From positions 186,001 through 250,000 of the forward strand of contig NZ_JAKZAM010000002.1 in assembly GCF_022538055.1 (NCBI RefSeq): a stretch of 64,000 bases of DNA, in the 5' to 3' direction. Of this stretch, positions 18,472-29,299 are shown piece after piece (the stretch's first letter is position 1; each line of letters opens with the position of its first letter). A program made the translations under genes and the position numbers. The notes beneath the pieces are model-generated. The model was not told the DNA's origin. It saw only the letters and a list, made by a program, of their open reading frames with translations, and made no database searches. The stretch comes from Cognataquiflexum nitidum. GTDB lineage: Bacteria > Bacteroidota > Bacteroidia > Cytophagales > Cyclobacteriaceae.

Positions 18472-20913
18472 ATGAGATTAAGTGTTCTTAGTTTTCAATT
18501 CCTTTTACTCTTCTTTATCTTTTTTGGGGTTAAATTTAAAACTTATCCCGGAGTAGAAACCAACACAGGAAAGACTATGGTAGTTTCAGGTAAGGTAAGT
18601 TCTGTCGATGGGGAGGCTATTCCATATGCAAATATTTTGATTTTGGGAACTGTTAAGGGAACCTATACTAATCTTGACGGAACTTTTCAGATTTATGATT
18701 TGCCGGAAGGCGTTTACACAATTAAGATTTCGGCTATAGGGTATAAGTCTTTCGAAAAACCTATTAAAATAGTTAAGGAGCAGGTAACTCAATTGGAGCT
18801 TGCTTTTGAAGAAACAGGAGTGGAAATGCCACAGTTTACAGTGATAGCAGATAAAGATCGGATCTTCAGCAAAGTACCCGGTTCTGTTTCCTACATTGAT
18901 CAAAAAGAAATAAGAAACCTTAGTCCAATAAGTGGTAATGAAGCCATCAGAAGATCACCCGGTGTACATGTTGTGGATGAAGAGGGTGTTGGGATGAGGG
19001 TCAATATCGGAATTAGGGGCTTGGATCCCGACAGAAGCCGATCTGTATTGATGATGGAAGATGGCGTTCCGATCTCTCTTGCACCTTATGGAGAACCTGA
19101 AATGTATTACACTCCTGCGATAGACCGCATGTCCGGTGTGGAGATATTGAAAGGTTCTGGTCAAATTTTATATGGCCCCCAAACTATCGGTGGTGTGGTC
19201 AATTATATTACTGCTAATCCCCCCCAAGAAGAACAGGGTACTGTAAAAGTCCAAGCAGGGGATGGGGGATTTTTTTCAGGAATGGTTTCATACGGAAATA
19301 CTTTTGGTAACACAGGTATAACTGTCAATCTGCTCAAAAAACGTGCTGATCAAATAGGATATGTGGGTTTTGACATTACTGATTTCAACACCAAATTGCT
19401 ATTCGATATCAATTCCAAGTCCAGTCTTGGTGTGAAGATAGGTGTATATGATGAGGTGTCAGATGCAACCTACATTGGATTGACGCAGACTATGTTTGAT
19501 GCAGGCGGACAAGATTTTACTAGAATGGCTCCGGATGACCGTTTGGACGTGAGGAGGTATTCGTTGAGTTTTTCCCATAAATACCAATTCTCATCAAAAG
19601 TCAGACTGAATACTATCGCCTATGGCTATACGACTACAAGAAATTGGAACAGACAGGATTTTTCTAGAAACTCAAGTTCCAATACACCTCCTTCCAATTG
19701 GACGGGTGTAACTTGGGGTGATACCAATATTCCCAATGGGGCAGTTTTTATGAGAAATTCTACAGGAAATAGAGACCGTCAATTTGAAGTTGCAGGAATC
19801 GAACCCCGTTTGGAAATCGACCATAACCTCTTTTCTAAAAACAACGAACTGATCATCGGGACTAGGTATCTATATGAAAAAGCATACGAGCAACGAGTAA
19901 ATGGCACAAAAGCAGGGGTTTCGAGTGGGAATTTGGTGGAAGATGAAATTAGATCAGGCCATGCTTTCAGTGCCTATGCACAAAACAAATTAAATCTTAG
20001 TGAGCGCTTTTTGCTGAGCGCAGGTGTCAGGTTGGAAAACTTTGATTATGATAGGCAGATAAACAGGCGAAGTTTTCCCGGAGTAGGTATCAGAGATACT
20101 TTGTTGGTGGCCAATAATGCAATTACTGAATTAATTCCAGGTATTGGATTCAACTACAAGCCGACTCAGCTTTTTAGCCTGTTCGGTGGAGCTCACAGAG
20201 GTTTTGCACCACCCAGGGTGAAAGATGCAATTTCTAACCTTGGGGAACCGTATGAATTAGAAGCTGAAAAAAGCTGGAATTATGAATTGGGATTCAGGAC
20301 TGATATCAAAAACTGGATATTCCTGGAAGTCACAGGGTTTGTGATGAATTTCTCCAATCAGATTATTCCTGTTTCTGAATCCTCAGGGGGACAAGGTTCA
20401 GGGCTAGTAAATGGTGGTGCTACCACACACAGCGGAGTAGAAGCTGCTGTAGTGGTAGAAATAAGCAAGTTTTTCGGATTGGAAAGAAATAAAATAGTAT
20501 ACGATATAAATACCGCATTTATTAATGCTGAATTTTCTAGGGATAGGTTTTTAGGGGATGTTAACATTTCAGGAAACAGAACTCCTTATTCTCCGGGATT
20601 TTTCTTCAATTCTGCCATCACATTTGAGTCCCAATCTGGTTTTGGAGCAAGGTTATTAGGAAATTATGTTTCAAGTCAATTTACAGATGAAATAAATTCT
20701 TTGGTTCCAAATCCGAATGGAGAAACAGGGCAGATAGCTGCTTACTTTGTAGTAGATACAATGGTGAATTACCATGTTTCTAAATGGAATTCTACATTTA
20801 ACTTAACAGTAAAAAACCTGACTGATGAGCGTTTTATGGTGTCCCGTAGGCCTCAGGGGATTAGGTTGGGACTTCCAAGAATGATCACCGCAGGATTTGA
20901 ATTCAGATTTTAA
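18472..20913 (+). CDS. FecA-like TonB-dependent outer-membrane receptor
   Basis: The protein has 813 residues: signal peptide, a CarboxypepD_reg-like domain (about 35-120, with [18 protein letters not shown]), a plug domain with [20 protein letters not shown] and [20 protein letters not shown], and a 22-strand-type barrel ending in AGFEFRF with the expected terminal aromatic residue. The plug motif SLAPYGEPE resembles FecA (ferric citrate) receptors rather than SusC proteins, and no SusD partner follows. It should import a small chelate, probably ferric siderophore or citrate, using TonB energy. It has a clear promoter, a possible operator and a terminator, so it is a single-gene unit. Confidence 0.88.
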   Translation: MRLSVLSFQFLLLFFIFFGVKFKTYPGVETNTGKTMVVSGKVSSVDGEAIPYANILILGTVKGTYTNLDGTFQIYDLPEGVYTIKISAIGYKSFEKPIKIVKEQVTQLELAFEETGVEMPQFTVIADKDRIFSKVPGSVSYIDQKEIRNLSPISGNEAIRRSPGVHVVDEEGVGMRVNIGIRGLDPDRSRSVLMMEDGVPISLAPYGEPEMYYTPAIDRMSGVEILKGSGQILYGPQTIGGVVNYITANPPQEEQGTVKVQAGDGGFFSGMVSYGNTFGNTGITVNLLKKRADQIGYVGFDITDFNTKLLFDINSKSSLGVKIGVYDEVSDATYIGLTQTMFDAGGQDFTRMAPDDRLDVRRYSLSFSHKYQFSSKVRLNTIAYGYTTTRNWNRQDFSRNSSSNTPPSNWTGVTWGDTNIPNGAVFMRNSTGNRDRQFEVAGIEPRLEIDHNLFSKNNELIIGTRYLYEKAYEQRVNGTKAGVSSGNLVEDEIRSGHAFSAYAQNKLNLSERFLLSAGVRLENFDYDRQINRRSFPGVGIRDTLLVANNAITELIPGIGFNYKPTQLFSLFGGAHRGFAPPRVKDAISNLGEPYELEAEKSWNYELGFRTDIKNWIFLEVTGFVMNFSNQIIPVSESSGGQGSGLVNGGATTHSGVEAAVVVEISKFFGLERNKIVYDINTAFINAEFSRDRFLGDVNISGNRTPYSPGFFFNSAITFESQSGFGARLLGNYVSSQFTDEINSLVPNPNGETGQIAAYFVVDTMVNYHVSKWNSTFNLTVKNLTDERFMVSRRPQGIRLGLPRMITAGFEFRF

Positions 20914-21000
20914 AAGAAATTAAATAAATAATAAAACAATATAGGTTGAGCAGTGTTTGGATAAAAAGGCTTTAATAGCTTTTCTTCATAGTGCTGGGTT

Positions 21001-21035
21001 GAGCCGTTCCATGAAAATGGAACGGTTCTTTTTTT
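21001..21035 (+). terminator. Terminator after the TonB-dependent receptor
   Basis: GAGCCGTTCCAT (21001-21012), a GAAA tetraloop and ATGGAACGGTTC (21017-21028) with one G-U pair are followed by seven Ts. Confidence 0.9.
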
Positions 21036-21130
21036 AACTGTACCCCGATTTAAATTAGGACAATAAAATTTCGATTTTTTAAGTCTTTGAAAATCCTTCT
21101 TTGTTTCTTTGTAAGCAAAATAGATTGAAA

Positions 21131-21700
21131 ATGATATTAGTAGGGAATGCCGTGATCAGCGATGATATCAAGGAACAGTTTTTTGTCTGTGATTTGGAAA
21201 AATGTAAGGGTGCATGTTGTGTGGAAGGTGATGCAGGAGCTCCATTGGAGGACGAGGAAACAGGTATTTTGGAAGAAATTTATCCCATTGTCAAAAATTA
21301 TATCACAGCAGAAGGTCGAAAAGCCATTGAATCCCAAGGTACTTGGGTCATTGACAAAGACGGAGACAAAGGTACCCCGACCATTGGCGAAAACAGAGAA
21401 TGCGCCTACGCCCTTTATGATGACAGGGGGATTTTGAAATGTGGGATTGAACAGGCTTATTTGGATGGGAAAACCAATTTCAAAAAGCCGATCAGTTGCC
21501 ATCTTTATCCTATCCGGATCAAGAAATATGACGAATTTGAAGCCCTAAATTATGACAGATGGGATATATGCAGCGCAGCATGTACCTTGGGTAGCAGTTT
21601 GGGAGTGCCGGTTTACAAATTTCTGAAAGATGCCCTGATAAGGAAATTTGGAACTGAATGGTATGCTGAACTGGTCGCAGAAATAGAAGGTAATGTTTGA
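21131..21700 (+). CDS. DUF3109-family cysteine-rich protein
   Basis: The 189-residue protein matches the DUF3109 pattern, with an N-terminal [11 protein letters not shown], then [29 protein letters not shown] and DICSAAC. The many conserved cysteines suggest a metal or iron-sulfur site like that of the related YkgJ-type proteins; this is inference. The function is unknown. The ATG at 21131 was chosen because homologs begin close to IxVGNxxIS. It follows the receptor terminator and so has its own promoter. Confidence 0.85.
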   Translation: MILVGNAVISDDIKEQFFVCDLEKCKGACCVEGDAGAPLEDEETGILEEIYPIVKNYITAEGRKAIESQGTWVIDKDGDKGTPTIGENRECAYALYDDRGILKCGIEQAYLDGKTNFKKPISCHLYPIRIKKYDEFEALNYDRWDICSAACTLGSSLGVPVYKFLKDALIRKFGTEWYAELVAEIEGNV

Positions 21701-21755
21701 TTAGAGGTCCAATAGCCTTATGACTTGTGAACATTGTAACCTTCCAATTCCTTTC

Positions 21756-22931
21756 TCAGACCTTGATATAGATTTTTTTCCTGTCCATCCAATATCCGAT
21801 TAACCAAATCAATATCATGTATGAGATGGCAAATAGGAGAGAAGCAGTTTTATCAGAAAGCCAACTTGTATATGCCGCTTCATAGACGATACCTTTTAGG
21901 CTTTTTTCTCCTATTTTAATGGAGTAAAATATGGTAATCACGACACCGGAAAGGACGTAAAGGATCAATGGGTTTCTGCCAAAAACCTCAAAAGGATATG
22001 TCCAGTTTCTTTTTTTCCAAACCTCAATCACCCAAATCAAAAACCCGATAAGGAATAAATCAAGTCCTACAGTCAAAAGTACGTAGGGACTTGTCCATAG
22101 TTTTTTATTGATAGGAAAAGCCAAATCCCAAATCAGGCAAACAACTATCAAAATCACCCCTCCCAAAAACAAGGATTTTACAGTTTTGATGTTATTTCCA
22201 AATTGTTGGATCAATTTTCCTGCAAAATAACCCGCAATTACATTGACTACAGAGGGAAAAGTACTCAACAATCCTTCAGGTTCGAAGGGAACTCCTTCTC
22301 CCATATATAGATTCCGTTCCCCGATGAGCAAAAGGTCGAGTTGGGAACCCGCATTGCCCAACATGGAGTAAGGGTCTGAAGGATCTCCAAAGAAATAAAG
22401 GGCTGCCCAATATCCAAATAAGACGATGACACAATAAATGATAGCTCCTTTTTTTCCAAGATAATATAATATCAAAGAGGCAAAAAGATAACAAAGGGCT
22501 ATTCTTTGAAGAACACCGAGAAGCCTTACCTCTGCCCAATTGATCATTACAATTTCTCCGGATTCATTGTAATCGAAAAAAGGAAAAGCATTCAATCCCC
22601 ATCCAATCAGAAAAATCAAGGCTGACCTTTTGAAAACCTTCTTCAAAAAAACTCCCTGGTCCATTTTTTCCATTGTCTTCATACTGAAGCTCATGGCATT
22701 GCCTACCACAAATAGGAAAGTCGGAAACACAAGGTCAGTAATAGTGAATCCATGCCATTCAGCATGGGCAAAAGGTGCATAAAGATGGCTCCAACTTCCT
22801 GGAGTATTGACCACAACCATCAAAGCGATGGTGAGTCCACGTAGGACATCTAAAGCTAAATAGCGTTCCTGAATCGGAATTCCAATCGGTGATGCAGTCA
22901 TAGATAATGGGTTTTGGGATTTATTCTTCAA
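21756..22931 (-). CDS. NagX/HGSNAT-like membrane acyltransferase (DUF5009 type)
   Basis: The 391-residue membrane protein has about ten hydrophobic segments. The N-terminal RYLALDVLRGLTIALM, TITDLVFPTFLFVVGNAMSFSM and the later FEVFGRNPLILYVLSG are typical of the group related to heparan-alpha-glucosaminide N-acetyltransferase. In Bacteroidota these genes often lie beside GlcNAc or hexosaminidase genes and are thought to transport or acetylate amino sugars. Here the gene is divergent from a GH20 hexosaminidase with a 267-base gap, supporting an amino-sugar role. The reaction is inferred from family and context. Confidence 0.85.
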   Translation of the reverse strand: MKNKSQNPLSMTASPIGIPIQERYLALDVLRGLTIALMVVVNTPGSWSHLYAPFAHAEWHGFTITDLVFPTFLFVVGNAMSFSMKTMEKMDQGVFLKKVFKRSALIFLIGWGLNAFPFFDYNESGEIVMINWAEVRLLGVLQRIALCYLFASLILYYLGKKGAIIYCVIVLFGYWAALYFFGDPSDPYSMLGNAGSQLDLLLIGERNLYMGEGVPFEPEGLLSTFPSVVNVIAGYFAGKLIQQFGNNIKTVKSLFLGGVILIVVCLIWDLAFPINKKLWTSPYVLLTVGLDLFLIGFLIWVIEVWKKRNWTYPFEVFGRNPLILYVLSGVVITIFYSIKIGEKSLKGIVYEAAYTSWLSDKTASLLFAISYMILIWLIGYWMDRKKIYIKV

Positions 22932-23198
22932 TCAAAATAAACATAATTCAAATTTTTCAAAAAGCGATACGGCGAAAAGAAAAAAATAAACTCAAAATTT
23001 GCAGATTTATTTGGTTTAGTAAAATTTCAGCCATTTAAGGGGTTCATTTATTGGAAGCATCCAAGAATTAGGTGCAAAGCAAGTTATTGGTGATTTCTAG
23101 TATGTTTTTAGATTAATGTCTTTTTTGATAAATTGAAAGTGGAATTTCAATGATTTCTTTCCGGCAGGATTTATCAAGTCAAATATACCTAACTACCA

Positions 23199-25769
23199 AT
23201 GAACCAAATCATCCAAAAAATTGCGATGGTGCTGTTTGCACTTCTTACTGTCAATTCTTGTCAGCCTAAAAGTAAAAATATCAATAATGATCAAATCAGC
23301 ATAAGTTGGGAGCTTGAGCAAAATAAAATTTCCCCGAATCAATTTCATCAGGCAAAATTCACCCTTACAAATAACGGCAATCCAGCTTTGAAACCAGGTT
23401 GGGAAATTTATTTCAATACCATTTTTCTATCAGTAAATCCTCAGGTTTTGGATTCTTTGGTTTCAATAGAACACCTTTCAGGCGATTTTTTCAGGATCAA
23501 ACCGAAAGATGGCTTTCCTGTTTTGGAGAAAGGGGAGACTCATTCATTTTCCTATTCTTCTGATAATTTTTTGTTGAAAAACAGCCACACGCCTTCAGGA
23601 CTTTATATAGTTTTTGGCGATAGTGAAGAAGGCCATCCAATAGAGGATTTTAAAGCTTCAAGAATCGAAATTCAGGACCAATTGACCGCTGTTGCAGGAA
23701 GCAATTTTCCGATTCCTGATCCTGCTTATCTATTTGAAAAAAACCAAAACCTAAGCCTACTATCCCAAAAAGACTTCAGTCCCATTATTCCCACTCCTAA
23801 ATCATACAATTGGGGAGTAGGTGAGGTTGTTTTGTCCGAGACAATCTCCATTTATGCAGATGCCGGTTTTGAAATGGAAGCAAAATTTCTAAAAGAAAGA
23901 CTTTCAACCAATTTTAAAGGAAAGATTGAAATATCATCCTCAAAAGATGCGTCTTTTTTAATCCTGAAAGATCCATCCAAAGTTTCTTCTGAAGCTTATG
24001 CCTTGAATATTGGTGAAAAAATAGAAATCAGATCCGGTAATCCAAAAGGAGCTTTTTATGGAATCCAATCTTTGTTGGCTATGCTACCCTTGTCTTCTTT
24101 TACCTCTCCTACGGATAAATTAGAGTTGCCCAAGATATCAATTGAAGACGAACCGCGGTTTGAATACCGTAGTTTTTTCCTTGATGTTGCACGTAATTTC
24201 CAATCCAAAAAAGCCATCCTCAAAATACTTGACCTCATGGCTTTTTACAAATTGAATGTGTTTCATTTCAATCTGGCCAATGATGAAGGTTGGAGAATTG
24301 AAATTCCCGGTTTGCCGGAGTTGACCGAGGTTGGCAGCAAGCGGGGCCATTCCAAAGATGAATCTCAATTCCTTTGGCCATATTATGCATCTGGTCCTGA
24401 CAAGGATAAATCACCAAACGGGACCGGATTTTATTCAACAGAGGATTTTAAGGAAATTTTGAGGTATGCAAAAGAACGCCATATTGAAGTCATTCCCGAA
24501 ATCGGGGCTCCTGGCCATTCCCGTGCTGCAATTATTGCCATGAGAAAAAGATACCATGACAAGATGAAATCCGGTGATAAAGAGGGGGCTTTAGAATATC
24601 TTTTGGAAGATTTTGAGGATCAATCTGAATACCTTTCTGCCCAAAATTTCAGAGGCAATACTATCTGTATCTGCCAAGAATCCGCATTTACATTTTATGA
24701 GAAAGTGGTGGATGAAATTCTGGCTATGTATGAGGAAGCAGATGTTTGGATCAGCACATTCCATACCGGAGGGGATGAAGTGCCCAAAGGAGCATGGACC
24801 AATTCACCGGTTTGCGAAAAATTCATTGCTGAAACAGAAGGGGTAAATACGAGAAATGACCTTCAAAATTACTTTTATACCCGAGTCAGCAAAATGTTTG
24901 AAGAAAGAGGAATCCAGACTGCCGGTTGGGAAGAAATCGGTCAAATAGATATCCATGAAAACGGAAAGGAAGTCATCCGACCCAATCCTGTCTTTGCAAA
25001 TAAAGGATTCAGGGCCTATGCATGGAATGCAGTAGCAGGATGGGGTGGAGAAGATATGGCTTACCAATTGGCCAATGCAGGCTATGAGGTCATCATCTGC
25101 AATTCGTCGAATTTCTATTTTGATCTTGCTTACAATGTGGATCCGGATGAACCCGGGCATCAATGGTCTGGATTTGTGGATACAAAGACAGCTTGGAGAA
25201 CTGTGCCTTTGAACAATTTTATTTCAAATGAAACCGACATGTATGGCAATCCTATTGATGCCGAAAGTCTAGCTAAGGGGAAGGCTAAAATGACTGCGGA
25301 AGGAACGAAAAACATCAAGGGCGTTTCCGGTCAGTTGTGGACCGAAACCATCAAAGGTCAAGAAATGATGGAATATTACCTTTTACCAAAAATGTTGGGA
25401 TATGTAGAAAGGGCATGGTCGCAGGATCCTGAATGGACAGCAATTGCCGACCCTGAAAAAAGGAAAATTGAGATGGAAAAAGAATGGAACAAGTTTGCCA
25501 ATGCTCTAGGCCAAAAAGAAATCCCAAGGTTGGAATACCTTTTTGGCGGTTTTAATGTGCGTTTGCCAAAAGCCGGAGCAACGGTCAAGGAAGGAAAGAT
25601 CTTTGCCAATGTGGATACACCCGGCCTCACAATCAGGTATACAGTAAATGGCAGTGAACCGACTATCCAATCGGAAATTTATTCAGAGCCGATTCCATTT
25701 AAGGGGAATGTCAAGCTGCAGGTTTTTTCCCCACAAGGAAAAAGCGGAGGTATTTCTGGAATCAAGTAG
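23199..25769 (+). CDS. GH20 beta-N-acetylhexosaminidase lipoprotein
   Basis: The protein has 856 residues. The lipobox LTVNSC gives a lipidated Cys21. Next come a CHB_HEX-type N-terminal beta domain (about 30-200), a GH20b domain, the catalytic barrel with FHTGGDE near residue 525 (the Asp-Glu pair of substrate-assisted catalysis) and a C-terminal chitobiase-like domain (TIRYTVNGSEPTIQSEIYSE). The enzyme frees GlcNAc or GalNAc from the ends of chitin or glycoconjugate oligosaccharides, here at the cell surface or in the periplasm. It is divergent from the NagX-like gene and 175 bases upstream of a cytochrome-type lipoprotein. Confidence 0.93.
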   Translation: MNQIIQKIAMVLFALLTVNSCQPKSKNINNDQISISWELEQNKISPNQFHQAKFTLTNNGNPALKPGWEIYFNTIFLSVNPQVLDSLVSIEHLSGDFFRIKPKDGFPVLEKGETHSFSYSSDNFLLKNSHTPSGLYIVFGDSEEGHPIEDFKASRIEIQDQLTAVAGSNFPIPDPAYLFEKNQNLSLLSQKDFSPIIPTPKSYNWGVGEVVLSETISIYADAGFEMEAKFLKERLSTNFKGKIEISSSKDASFLILKDPSKVSSEAYALNIGEKIEIRSGNPKGAFYGIQSLLAMLPLSSFTSPTDKLELPKISIEDEPRFEYRSFFLDVARNFQSKKAILKILDLMAFYKLNVFHFNLANDEGWRIEIPGLPELTEVGSKRGHSKDESQFLWPYYASGPDKDKSPNGTGFYSTEDFKEILRYAKERHIEVIPEIGAPGHSRAAIIAMRKRYHDKMKSGDKEGALEYLLEDFEDQSEYLSAQNFRGNTICICQESAFTFYEKVVDEILAMYEEADVWISTFHTGGDEVPKGAWTNSPVCEKFIAETEGVNTRNDLQNYFYTRVSKMFEERGIQTAGWEEIGQIDIHENGKEVIRPNPVFANKGFRAYAWNAVAGWGGEDMAYQLANAGYEVIICNSSNFYFDLAYNVDPDEPGHQWSGFVDTKTAWRTVPLNNFISNETDMYGNPIDAESLAKGKAKMTAEGTKNIKGVSGQLWTETIKGQEMMEYYLLPKMLGYVERAWSQDPEWTAIADPEKRKIEMEKEWNKFANALGQKEIPRLEYLFGGFNVRLPKAGATVKEGKIFANVDTPGLTIRYTVNGSEPTIQSEIYSEPIPFKGNVKLQVFSPQGKSGGISGIK

Positions 25770-25944
25770 TGTTTACAATTAATAATTCTGTCTTGCGGAT
25801 TTTCGCGATGGTTAGATATTGACTTCAAAATCAAGTCTGAATCTCAATATCTTACACAGATGGGATTTGATTCTGACAATCACGATTTATATTTAGAATT
25901 GGAAAAATCACCAATAGACAACCGACTTAGCCCAAAATTTCCCC

Positions 25945-28900
25945 ATGAAAATTAATTACTTATTGACCAAAAGCTTCTTGTTTCTATTTGGAATAGGTTT
26001 TTTGCATTCCTGTGACTCAAAACCTGAAATTAAAGATTTTGATTTATTGACTGAGGAGGAAAGACACCTTCCCGAGAATGCGCTTTCAGGGATTACTTTT
26101 GCGGAAGGGATTGAGGCCAAACTTTTTGCATCGGAACCTACCATAACCAATCCTACAAACATTGACATAGATCATCGGGGGAGAGTGTGGGTATGTGAGG
26201 CCTACAATTATCGACCTGCCATCACAGGCAACGATCCCCGTCAGGAGGGAGACCGCATCGTGATATTGGAAGACACTGATGGAGATGGAATCCAAGACAA
26301 AAGCACTGTCTTCTACCAAGGACCTGAGATCAATGCGCCTTTAGGCATTTGGGTAATGGGAAACAAAGCCATTGTTTCTCAAAGTCCCTATGTATGGATG
26401 TTTACAGATACAGATGGAGATGATAAGGCTGATACCAAAGAAATTATTTTTCAGGGAATTTCCGGAGATCAGCATGACCACGGGATGCATGCTTTTGTTT
26501 TTGGACCTGATGGGAAGTTTTATTTCAACTTTGGAAACTCCGGAGCACAGTTGTTGGATAAAGACGGAAATGTCATCGTAGATAAATCCGGGAAGGAAAT
26601 CAATACCAAGACCTATCAGGAAGGCCTGGTTTTTAGAAGCAATACTGATTTTACAGGTATTGAAGTCCTTGGCCAAAACTTCAGAAACAATTATGAAGTA
26701 GCTGTGGATTCCTACGGTACCATGTGGCAATCGGACAATGACGATGATGGCAACCAAGGGGTTCGGGTTAATTTTGTGATGGAATATGGGAATTATGGTT
26801 ACAAAGATGAGATGACCCGTGCAAGTTGGTCAGCCAACAGAACCAATAAAGAAAAGGAAATCCCACTTCAGCATTGGCACCTCAATGACCCCGGTGTTGT
26901 ACCAAATCTGTTGCAGACGGGTGCGGGTTCACCTACCGGTATTTTGATTTACGAGGGGAGGTTACTACCGGAAGTTTTTTGGGATCAGATGATCCATTCG
27001 GATGCAGGCCCTAATGTTGTCCGGGCATATCCTGTGAAAAATGTCGGAGCAGGATATTCAGCCGAAATGGTCAATATCATGCACGGGGATAAAAATCAAT
27101 GGTTCAGACCCTCAGATGTTTGCATTGCTCCAGATGGTTCTTTGTTTGTTTCAGATTGGTATGACCCTGGAGTTGGCGGGCATCAAGTTGGAGATTTGAA
27201 CCGTGGTAGGATTTTTAGGTTGGCTCCTCCAGATAGCGATTATGAAGTCCCTTCCTATGACCTCACCACCGTGGAAGGCGCATTGGAAGCCCTCCAAAAC
27301 CCAAACCTTTCATGGCGTTACCAGGCATGGCAGGCTTTACAAAAGCAAGGTTCAAGTGCAGAAGATGGCCTAAATAAAATGTTTGAATCACATGAGAATC
27401 CCAGAATGCGTGCAAGGGCTTTTTGGGTTTTGGCCAAAATGGATGGGAAAGGCCCAACTTATGTTCAAAAAGCAATTAACGGTCCCAATCCAGATATTCA
27501 GATAGCAGGTTTGAGGGCAGCCCGACAATTGGACATGGATTTTATTCCATTTGCCGAGCAATTGGCAAAAAGTCCAAATGCACAGGTTAGGAGGGAAGTG
27601 GCCATTGCGCTGAGGCATCATCCCTCACCTGAAGCCCCGGAGATTTGGGCTCAATTGGCAAAGCAACATGATGGACAGGACAGGTGGTATTTGGAGGCCT
27701 TGGGAATAGGGGCAGACGGGCAATGGGATACTTATTATGCTGCTTGGGAGAATCTAGTACAGGATCAGGTTTTAGATAATAAATCAAACAAGGACATTGT
27801 CTGGAGAGCAAGGACTGGGAAGTCAATTCCCATGCTGGCAACTTTGGCGTCCGATCCTGCTGAATCCATGGACATGCGTTTGAGGTATTTTCGGGCATTT
27901 GATTTCAATCCCGATGCTGAAGCCAAGTCAAAGGCTTTGATCGAAATGCTTGAAAAACCAACTCAAGACCAAAAGGAAATAAACAGATTGGTCATTACAC
28001 ATTTGGAACCAAAGTATATCAAAACATCACCGGCTGCGAAGACCGCATTGAACGATGTGTTGAAAGAGTCGGAGGGGAAAATTGAGTTTGTCGAATTGGT
28101 ACGAAAATTTGAACTGAAAGACAAAAACCCTCAATTGCTAGAGATGGCACTCGCCAATTATGACAACAATGTTGGAAGGTCTGCAGCCACCACCCTGCTC
28201 AATCAGGGAGGAGGTCCTTTGGTCCAAAAGGTTTTGAATAGCAAAGACGAAAAGCAGGTTTTTGATATGATCTTGGCACTGCGCGGTATCGGTTCAAACC
28301 AATCAATTGCTATTCTGGAAGAGATGGCTTTTGATAGCAAAAGAAATGTAAACGTCAGAAGAGAAGCTGCGGCAGCTATCGGTGGAAGTTATTCCGGGGA
28401 AGAACGGGTTTTGGTTTTGTTGAAAGAAGGTAAATTTCCTGACAATCTAAAAGCCTCCGCAGTAAATGGTGTCAGCCGGGCTTGGAGAAAAAGTGTGAGG
28501 GCAGAAGCGGCCGCTTATTTGGAAAGTAATGATGCTGCTAATCCTTTGCCTCCGATGAATGAATTGATGGCCATGAAAGGTGTTGTTGATAACGGACTTA
28601 CTGTATTCAAAAATAACTGTGCTGTATGCCATCAGGTCAATGAAATTGGGATGGACTTTGGTCCTAAGCTCTCAGAAATCGGGAGTAAGCTATCCAAAGA
28701 AGCGCAATATATCGCCATCATCCACCCGGATGCTGGAATCAGTTTTGGCTATGAAGGCTACATCCTCAAAACCAAGGAAGGAAGTACCTATGGAGGCGTA
28801 ATCAGCAGCCGAACTGAGACGGACATCGCTTTGAAAATTCCGGGGGGAACAATGGTTAATCTTAAAACTGCGGATGTCGCTTCCATCGAGCAGATGGAAA

Positions 28901-28992
28901 ATTCTATCATGCCATCCGGTTTGGAAAAGGCCATGAGTACCCAAGAGTTGGTGGATTTGGTGGAGTACTTGATGAGTTTGAAGAAAATGTGA
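25945..28992 (+). CDS. PVC-type beta-propeller/HEAT/cytochrome c lipoprotein
   Basis: The protein has 1015 residues. A signal peptide ends in FLHSC. A beta-propeller domain follows (about 60-440; WVCEAYNYRPAITGNDPR and LEDTDGDGIQDKSTVF recall the membrane-bound dehydrogenase domain of planctomycetes and Verrucomicrobia), then HEAT-like helical repeats (about 450-840) and a C-terminal cytochrome c with NNCAVCHQ (CxxCH near residue 892) and the later GYEGYILKTKEG region. It probably oxidises a sugar or alcohol and passes electrons to the heme; the substrate is unknown. It lies downstream of the hexosaminidase and may share a substrate chain with it. A terminator follows. Confidence 0.88.
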   Translation: MKINYLLTKSFLFLFGIGFLHSCDSKPEIKDFDLLTEEERHLPENALSGITFAEGIEAKLFASEPTITNPTNIDIDHRGRVWVCEAYNYRPAITGNDPRQEGDRIVILEDTDGDGIQDKSTVFYQGPEINAPLGIWVMGNKAIVSQSPYVWMFTDTDGDDKADTKEIIFQGISGDQHDHGMHAFVFGPDGKFYFNFGNSGAQLLDKDGNVIVDKSGKEINTKTYQEGLVFRSNTDFTGIEVLGQNFRNNYEVAVDSYGTMWQSDNDDDGNQGVRVNFVMEYGNYGYKDEMTRASWSANRTNKEKEIPLQHWHLNDPGVVPNLLQTGAGSPTGILIYEGRLLPEVFWDQMIHSDAGPNVVRAYPVKNVGAGYSAEMVNIMHGDKNQWFRPSDVCIAPDGSLFVSDWYDPGVGGHQVGDLNRGRIFRLAPPDSDYEVPSYDLTTVEGALEALQNPNLSWRYQAWQALQKQGSSAEDGLNKMFESHENPRMRARAFWVLAKMDGKGPTYVQKAINGPNPDIQIAGLRAARQLDMDFIPFAEQLAKSPNAQVRREVAIALRHHPSPEAPEIWAQLAKQHDGQDRWYLEALGIGADGQWDTYYAAWENLVQDQVLDNKSNKDIVWRARTGKSIPMLATLASDPAESMDMRLRYFRAFDFNPDAEAKSKALIEMLEKPTQDQKEINRLVITHLEPKYIKTSPAAKTALNDVLKESEGKIEFVELVRKFELKDKNPQLLEMALANYDNNVGRSAATTLLNQGGGPLVQKVLNSKDEKQVFDMILALRGIGSNQSIAILEEMAFDSKRNVNVRREAAAAIGGSYSGEERVLVLLKEGKFPDNLKASAVNGVSRAWRKSVRAEAAAYLESNDAANPLPPMNELMAMKGVVDNGLTVFKNNCAVCHQVNEIGMDFGPKLSEIGSKLSKEAQYIAIIHPDAGISFGYEGYILKTKEGSTYGGVISSRTETDIALKIPGGTMVNLKTADVASIEQMENSIMPSGLEKAMSTQELVDLVEYLMSLKKM

Positions 28993-29098
28993 TAGTTGAT
29001 TGCTAAGTATGGCTTAAGCCAAAGAATAAACTTTGAGGGTAATTTAAATCATCCCTAAATTTTAGAATCTAAGCTAAGAATTTTCAATTCCCAAAATC

Positions 29099-29136
29099 AA
29101 AATAGCCACGATGCTTAAGTCATGGCTATTTCTCTT
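29099..29136 (+). terminator. Terminator after the cytochrome lipoprotein
   Basis: AAATAGCCACGA and TCATGGCTATTT form a 12-base stem with one mismatch (about 29100-29131), followed by a T-rich tail. It lies just over 100 bases after the stop codon. Confidence 0.7.
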
Positions 29137-29192
29137 TATTAGGTGCTGGCTACGTTTATCTTTGAATTGAGATCAATGGTGGTTTTTGAAGC

Positions 29193-29227
29193 AATATCCA
29201 TAAATATCCAATATCAATAAATATCAT
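29193..29227. repeat. AATATC-rich element, copy 1 (helicase leader)
   Basis: This 35-base stretch, built from AATATC units about ten bases apart, matches 58207-58241 at 31 of 35 positions. It lies 73 bases upstream of the helicase ATG. The other copy lies 16 bases upstream of a dioxygenase gene. Confidence 0.55.
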
Positions 29228-29274
29228 CTTAATCCTGATTCTGTATTTTTTCTGTTTCCATTTCATTTAAACCC

Positions 29275-29282
29275 TACCTTTG
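29275..29282 (+). promoter_or_regulatory. Possible -7 element of the helicase promoter
   Basis: TACCTTTG matches TAnnTTTG and lies 18 bases before the ATG at 29300. No good TTTG is found at the right distance upstream. TATCTTTG at 29157-29164 is an alternative further away. Confidence 0.35.
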
Positions 29283-29299
29283 TTAAAAAACACATATCC

